Both the position numbers and the translations under genes were made by a program. Positions 60,176 to 64,000 of a DNA stretch of 64,000 nt are shown one piece after another; the stretch's first letter is position 1, and each line of letters begins with the position of its first letter. This DNA comes from Hyphomicrobiales bacterium (lineage in GTDB: Bacteria > Pseudomonadota > Alphaproteobacteria > Parvibaculales > Parvibaculaceae): NCBI GenBank assembly GCA_016124805.1, contig WGND01000013.1:30731-94730 (forward strand). The letters run 5' to 3'. Under the pieces are notes generated by a model. The model saw nothing but the letters and a program-made list of their open reading frames with translations, was not told where the DNA came from and searched no databases.

Positions 60176-60796
60176 TTAGCTGCGCGAATAGAATTCGACG
60201 ACCAGGTTCGGTTCCATCTGAACCGGATAGGGCACATCACCGAAAGCCGGTGTGCGCACGAGCTTGGCGGTCATCTTGTCGTGATCCACTTCCAGATAGT
60301 CCGGCAGGTCGCGCTCGGCGCTCTGCGAGGCTTCCAGAACGATGGCCATCTGGCGTGACTTTTCGCGAATGGTGACGACGTCACCTTCCTTCACGCGATA
60401 GCTGCCGATATTGACGCGCTGGCCATTGACCAGAACATGGCCATGATTGACGAACTGGCGGGCAGCGAAAACGGTCGGCACGAATTTGGCGCGATACACA
60501 ATCGCATCGAGACGGCGCTCAAGAAGGCCGATCAGAAGCTCGCCCGTGTCACCACGCAGACGCGCTGCTTCCTTGTAGATGCCCTTGAACTGCTTCTCGG
60601 AGATATTGCCGTAATAGCCCTTCAGCTTCTGCTTGGCGCGGAGCTGGATGCCGAAATCCGACAGCTTGCTCTTGCGACGCTGACCATGCTGGCCGGGGCC
60701 ATATTCACGGCGGTTAACGGGGCTTTTGGCGCGACCCCACAGGTTTTCACCCATGCGGCGGTCAATTTTAAACTTCGAATCCTGGCGCTTTGACAT
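60176..60796 (-). CDS. rpsD: 30S ribosomal protein S4
   Basis: A 206-residue primary rRNA-binding protein of the small subunit. Typical start [21 protein letters not shown], then [19 protein letters not shown], the S4 domain [32 protein letters not shown] region ([20 protein letters not shown]) and the conserved end [10 protein letters not shown]. The alphaproteobacterial form lacks the N-terminal zinc cysteines. It is monocistronic with its own terminator. Confidence 0.97.
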   Translation of the reverse strand: MSKRQDSKFKIDRRMGENLWGRAKSPVNRREYGPGQHGQRRKSKLSDFGIQLRAKQKLKGYYGNISEKQFKGIYKEAARLRGDTGELLIGLLERRLDAIVYRAKFVPTVFAARQFVNHGHVLVNGQRVNIGSYRVKEGDVVTIREKSRQMAIVLEASQSAERDLPDYLEVDHDKMTAKLVRTPAFGDVPYPVQMEPNLVVEFYSRS

Positions 60797-60926
60797 CGCG
60801 GTTTCCTGACTAGATCAATAAAGGAAACGCGCCCTCCTTTGTCGTTGGACCTTTGCAAGCCCTTGGACTGACAGGGAAAATGGCTCAAGCAGAGCCCTTG
60901 TCCCACGGGTGCGTAATAAATGAAAG

Positions 60927-60952
60927 CGGGCCCGCCGCAAGGGACAGGCCCG
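60927..60952 (-). terminator. Possible terminator after the methyltransferase gene
   Basis: CGGGCC and GGCCCG pair around a 14-base loop, followed on the minus strand by a short T-containing stretch (CTTTCATTTATT), about 70 bases past the stop at 61020. Weak, but well placed between this gene and rpsD. Confidence 0.35.
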
Positions 60953-61019
60953 TTTCCTTGGCGTCTTCTATACGCGGCGGGAGAACCTGTCAAACAGACT
61001 CATGCAGCCCCAAAGCAGC

Positions 61020-61826
61020 CTAACCGCCCTCTTCAGGCCCCTTCTCGGGGCCCTTGCCGCGCGGCACACGGCGGATCAGGGCCGAAATCACGCCCCGCAG
61101 CGTGCGCACCTCCTGATCAGTCATCTGGGCCCGCTGAAAGATACTGCGCAGATTGCGCACCATGATCGGGCGCTTCTCGGGTGGCCGCAGAAAACCCTGG
61201 CGGTCGAGCTCGCTTTCCAGATGTTCAAAAAAGCCGACAATCTCTTCCTTGGTGGCGGGCACGCCATTGACGAGTTCCAGCCGCTCGGGCTCGGTCGCAT
61301 CGCCATGCTTGAACCACTCATAGCCGACCAGCAGCACGGCCTGGGCCAGGTTGAGCGAGGCGAAGGCGGGGTTGACCGGCACCATCATTGAAGCATCCGT
61401 CAGCGCCACATCATCATTCAGCAGCCCTGTGCGTTCCGGCCCGAACATGATTCCCGTCTTGCGCGAGGAAGCCGCAAGCGCCCGCAGTTTCACCGCCGCT
61501 GTTTCCGGCGTCATGATGACCTTCACCAACTCGCGTTCGCGCGCCGTGGTGGCGATCACATAATCCAGATCGGCAATCGCCGCTTCGGTCGTCTCAAAGA
61601 CCTTCACCTTGTCGAGAATATAATCGGCGCCCGAGGAGGCCGAGCGCGCCCGCGGATTGGGCCAGCCATCGCGCGGCGCCACAAGTCGAAGGTCACCCAG
61701 CGCAAAATTGGCCATGGCGCGCGCCGCGGTACCGATATTTTCACCCAATTGGGGACGAACCAGGATAATCGCAGGGCCCCCAAGGGTCAGCGCCAGATTG
61801 GCTTTGCTCTGATCCGTTCCGGCCAT
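61020..61826 (-). CDS. trmJ: RNA methyltransferase, SPOUT class (TrmJ/TrmH-like)
   Basis: A 268-residue SPOUT methyltransferase. The knot region includes LVRPQLGENIGTAARAMANF at the start, MFGPERTGLLNDDVALTD in the middle and VPVNPAFASLNLAQAVLL at the end, the three conserved motifs of the SpoU branch. Length and C-terminal helical extension fit TrmJ, which makes 2'-O-methyl C/U at position 32 of tRNA. Interestingly position 32 lies in the anticodon loop, near the intron site of the element's tRNA-Leu, but no link is implied. It is upstream of rpsD on the same strand. Confidence 0.88.
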   Translation of the reverse strand: MAGTDQSKANLALTLGGPAIILVRPQLGENIGTAARAMANFALGDLRLVAPRDGWPNPRARSASSGADYILDKVKVFETTEAAIADLDYVIATTARERELVKVIMTPETAAVKLRALAASSRKTGIMFGPERTGLLNDDVALTDASMMVPVNPAFASLNLAQAVLLVGYEWFKHGDATEPERLELVNGVPATKEEIVGFFEHLESELDRQGFLRPPEKRPIMVRNLRSIFQRAQMTDQEVRTLRGVISALIRRVPRGKGPEKGPEEGG

Positions 61827-61995
61827 GTGTCTCCCAGTCCTGTCTCTAAGGCGTAAATTGCTGCAATCAGGGGCTCAATAGGCGATTGGCCGCCTTTAAT
61901 CAATCAACGTCCAATGTTATACGAAAGGGAGCCAATCATTCCGGTCAGGCCTTCCCCCTGTTCCCACCCCATATTCGCGTAAAGGGTCCCCTCGC

Positions 61996-63216
61996 ATGTC
62001 CAAGATCAAAGTCAAAAATCCTGTGGTTGACCTCGATGGCGACGAGATGACACGGATCATCTGGCAGATGATCAAGGACAAGCTGATCTATCCCTATCTG
62101 GATATCGACATCAAATATTTCGATCTGGGCATGGAACACCGCGATGCGACCGACGACAAGGTGACCATCGAATCGGCTGAAGCGATCAAGAAATATGGTG
62201 TCGGCGTCAAATGCGCCACCATCACCCCGGATGAAGCCCGCGTCGAAGAATTCAAGCTCAAGAAAATGTGGAAATCGCCCAACGGCACTATCCGCAACAT
62301 TCTGGGCGGCACCGTCTTCCGTGAGCCCATCATCTGCCGCAACATTCCCCGCCTTGTACCCGGCTGGACGGAGCCGATCGTGATTGGCCGCCATGCTTTC
62401 GGCGACCAGTACAAGGCCACCGATTTCCTCGTGCCCGGCAAGGGCAAGCTGATGATGAAATGGGTTTCCGAAGACGGCAAGGAAACCATTGAAGAAGAAG
62501 TCTTCGACTTTCCCGACGCCGGCGTCGCCATGGGCATGTATAATCTCGATGCCTCGATCCGCGATTTCGCCCGCGCCTGCATGAAGTTTGGTCTCGACCG
62601 CAAATACCCGGTCTATCTCTCAACCAAGAACACCATCCTCAAGGCCTATGATGGCCGCTTCAAGGACATCTTCGCCGAGGTCTATGAAAAAGAATTCAAG
62701 GCCGACTTCGATGCCCACAAGCTCACCTATGAACATCGCCTGATCGACGACATGGTGGCCTCTGCCATGAAATGGTCGGGTGGCTATGTCTGGGCCTGCA
62801 AAAACTATGATGGCGACGTGCAGTCCGACACCGTGGCGCAGGGCTTCGGTTCGCTCGGCCTGATGACCTCCGTGCTGATGACGCCTGATGGCAAGATCAT
62901 GGAAGCGGAAGCAGCCCATGGCACCGTGACGCGCCATTACCGCAATCATCAGAAGGGCGAAAAGACATCCACCAATTCCATCGCCTCGATCTTTGCCTGG
63001 ACACGCGGCCTTGCCCACCGCGCCAAGCTCGACGACACCCCCGAGCTCGCCACCTTTGCCCATACGCTGGAAAAGGTCTGCGTCTCCACCGTCGAAAGCG
63101 GTCACATGACCAAGGATCTGGCGCTTCTGGTCGGCTCCGAACAGGGCTGGCTGACAACGGAAGGCTTCCTCGACAAGGTTGCGGCAAATCTCTCAAAGGC
63201 CCTCGCCGCGGCATAG
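61996..63216 (+). CDS. icd: Isocitrate dehydrogenase, NADP-dependent
   Basis: A 406-residue eukaryote-like (type II, homodimeric) isocitrate dehydrogenase, the form typical of Alphaproteobacteria. Substrate and metal residues occur in [19 protein letters not shown] and [20 protein letters not shown]; the NADP motif is [12 protein letters not shown]. It decarboxylates isocitrate to 2-oxoglutarate in the TCA cycle with production of NADPH. It is divergent from the methyltransferase gene and convergent with the potassium channel gene. Confidence 0.97.
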   Translation: MSKIKVKNPVVDLDGDEMTRIIWQMIKDKLIYPYLDIDIKYFDLGMEHRDATDDKVTIESAEAIKKYGVGVKCATITPDEARVEEFKLKKMWKSPNGTIRNILGGTVFREPIICRNIPRLVPGWTEPIVIGRHAFGDQYKATDFLVPGKGKLMMKWVSEDGKETIEEEVFDFPDAGVAMGMYNLDASIRDFARACMKFGLDRKYPVYLSTKNTILKAYDGRFKDIFAEVYEKEFKADFDAHKLTYEHRLIDDMVASAMKWSGGYVWACKNYDGDVQSDTVAQGFGSLGLMTSVLMTPDGKIMEAEAAHGTVTRHYRNHQKGEKTSTNSIASIFAWTRGLAHRAKLDDTPELATFAHTLEKVCVSTVESGHMTKDLALLVGSEQGWLTTEGFLDKVAANLSKALAAA

Positions 63217-63225
63217 GCACCGGCA

Positions 63226-64000
63226 CTAGTCCCCTTCGTCGGCATGGCCCTCGTGCTTCTGCTTGAGAGCCTTTTCCTGCTCAAGCTCGGCCATTTCGAC
63301 CTCCAGATTGCTGCGCCTTTTAAGGTCGATCTGGCGCTCCTTGGCGACGGCGAGAATTTTGTCCCGCACATCGGGATGGCGCCGCGTGAAGCGGGCAAAA
63401 TCATCGCTATCAAGCTTGAGAAGCGTGCAGCGCGTGAGCGCGCGTATATTGGAGGAGCGGCGGCGTGATTCCAGCAGCGCGACTTCCCCGAAAAACTCAC
63501 CCTCGCCCAGCTCCACCGTGCTGAGCGGAAACTCGATCTGCACCTGCCCCAGCATGATGAAATACATGGCAGCGGCCTCTTCGCCCACCCGACCCAGCAC
63601 GGTGCCCGCCTCCACCACCTGAGCGTGAAGAAGCTGAACAAGGCTGCCAATGGTCATGGCATCAAGCGAGGCAAAGAGCGGCACACGCGCCACCATGCCC
63701 CATGTCACGACAAATTCGCGGCGGCGGATTTCATCGGCAAAGCCGGTCGAGATAATGGCGACCGGCAGCGCAAACATGCCGAAGCCCGCAATCATCACAA
63801 GACCGGCCATGGCCTTGCCGAGCCAGGTCAGGGGGACGGCATCACCAAACCCGACCGTGGTCAGGGTTGTCACCGACCACCACATGGCGCGGGGAATGCT
63901 GCCAAAGGCATGGGGCTGCGTCTCGCCTTCCAGCTCATACATGACCGTGGCGGAAAAAATGATCAGCCCCATCATCACGATCAGCGTGCCGAAAATCGCC
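63226..64000 (-). CDS. Potassium channel with cyclic nucleotide-binding domain (partial)
   Basis: The 3' part of a gene that runs off the right edge; the frame stays open to 64000 (residues AIFGTLIVMMGLIIFS at the visible start are inside a membrane helix). The K+ selectivity filter TTLTTVGFGD follows, then the last pore helix, and after a linker a cyclic nucleotide-binding/CAP-like domain (LGEGEFFGEVALLESRRRSS, in which Arg binds the phosphate of cAMP/cGMP). The end is charged and coiled (EMAELEQEKALKQKHEGHADE). It resembles the Mesorhizobium MloK1 type. The six-helix or two-helix form cannot be decided here. Confidence 0.88.
   Translation of the reverse strand, partial: AIFGTLIVMMGLIIFSATVMYELEGETQPHAFGSIPRAMWWSVTTLTTVGFGDAVPLTWLGKAMAGLVMIAGFGMFALPVAIISTGFADEIRRREFVVTWGMVARVPLFASLDAMTIGSLVQLLHAQVVEAGTVLGRVGEEAAAMYFIMLGQVQIEFPLSTVELGEGEFFGEVALLESRRRSSNIRALTRCTLLKLDSDDFARFTRRHPDVRDKILAVAKERQIDLKRRSNLEVEMAELEQEKALKQKHEGHADEGD

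Overview
This window is an alphaproteobacterial chromosome segment interrupted by one integrated mobilizable element. The assignment rests on the purC-purS-purQ-purL-bolA-grxD gene order, a gene for the alphaproteobacterial F1-ATPase inhibitor subunit zeta (DUF1476), and an S4/SPOUT methyltransferase/NADP-isocitrate dehydrogenase neighbourhood. The catabolic genes (Baeyer-Villiger-type monooxygenase, P450, amidohydrolase, amidase, quinoprotein, SDRs, alpha/beta hydrolases) suggest a hydrocarbon- or ester-degrading, Parvibaculum-like bacterium. That genus guess is inference only.

Layout. (1) Positions 1-9256 are chromosomal: an SDR, two tandem alpha/beta hydrolases, an MFS carrier, a zinc-finger protein, a flavin monooxygenase, and a DUF2141-SDR-TetR module with a promoter covered by two operator-like palindromes. 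(2) Positions 9304-37013 are a 27.7 kb integrative and mobilizable element inserted in the anticodon loop of a host tRNA-Leu(UAA). The 3' half of that tRNA lies at 9257-9313 and the 5' half at 37004-37043, both on the minus strand, and both ends share the 10-bp core ATTTTAAGTC. (3) Positions 37044-64000 are chromosomal: a small secreted protein, a MoaB/CinA-type protein, amidohydrolase, P450, methionine aminopeptidase, RadC, amidase, a LysR regulator, purB, a PQQ enzyme, ATPase zeta, the purine cluster, a two-component system with EF-hand and Asn/Thr-rich secreted proteins, rpsD, an rRNA/tRNA methyltransferase, icd and a cyclic-nucleotide-gated-type K+ channel.

The element has three blocks. 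The left block is defence cargo: a restriction-modification operon of N4/N6 DNA methylase, MORC-like GHKL ATPase, SF2 helicase and PD-(D/E)xK-like nuclease, followed by a DUF3768 trio, two large unknown genes and an autoinhibited Fic protein with dyad operators. The middle block is for mobilization: an oriT candidate, MobA/MobL (MOBQ) relaxase, a soluble coupling ATPase with a separate small membrane partner, a small tyrosine recombinase beside perfect 18-bp inverted repeats, and many small accessory genes. No type IV secretion channel is encoded, so transfer would need a helper. The right block holds a PHP-SMC ATPase (TrlF/Ppl-like defence protein), a complete tRNA-Leu(UAA), and the integrase.

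The most striking observation is that last tRNA gene. The element destroys the host tRNA-Leu(UAA) and appears to pay for this by carrying its own copy. That copy is interrupted by a 212-nt group I intron between U34 and A35. The intron sits inside the very 10-bp core used for integration: the DNA of the rescue gene reads GACTT-intron-AAAAT, while the spliced RNA reads GACTTAAAAT. The intron may therefore protect the rescue gene from the element's own integrase. The structural facts are read directly from the sequence; the protective role is a hypothesis.
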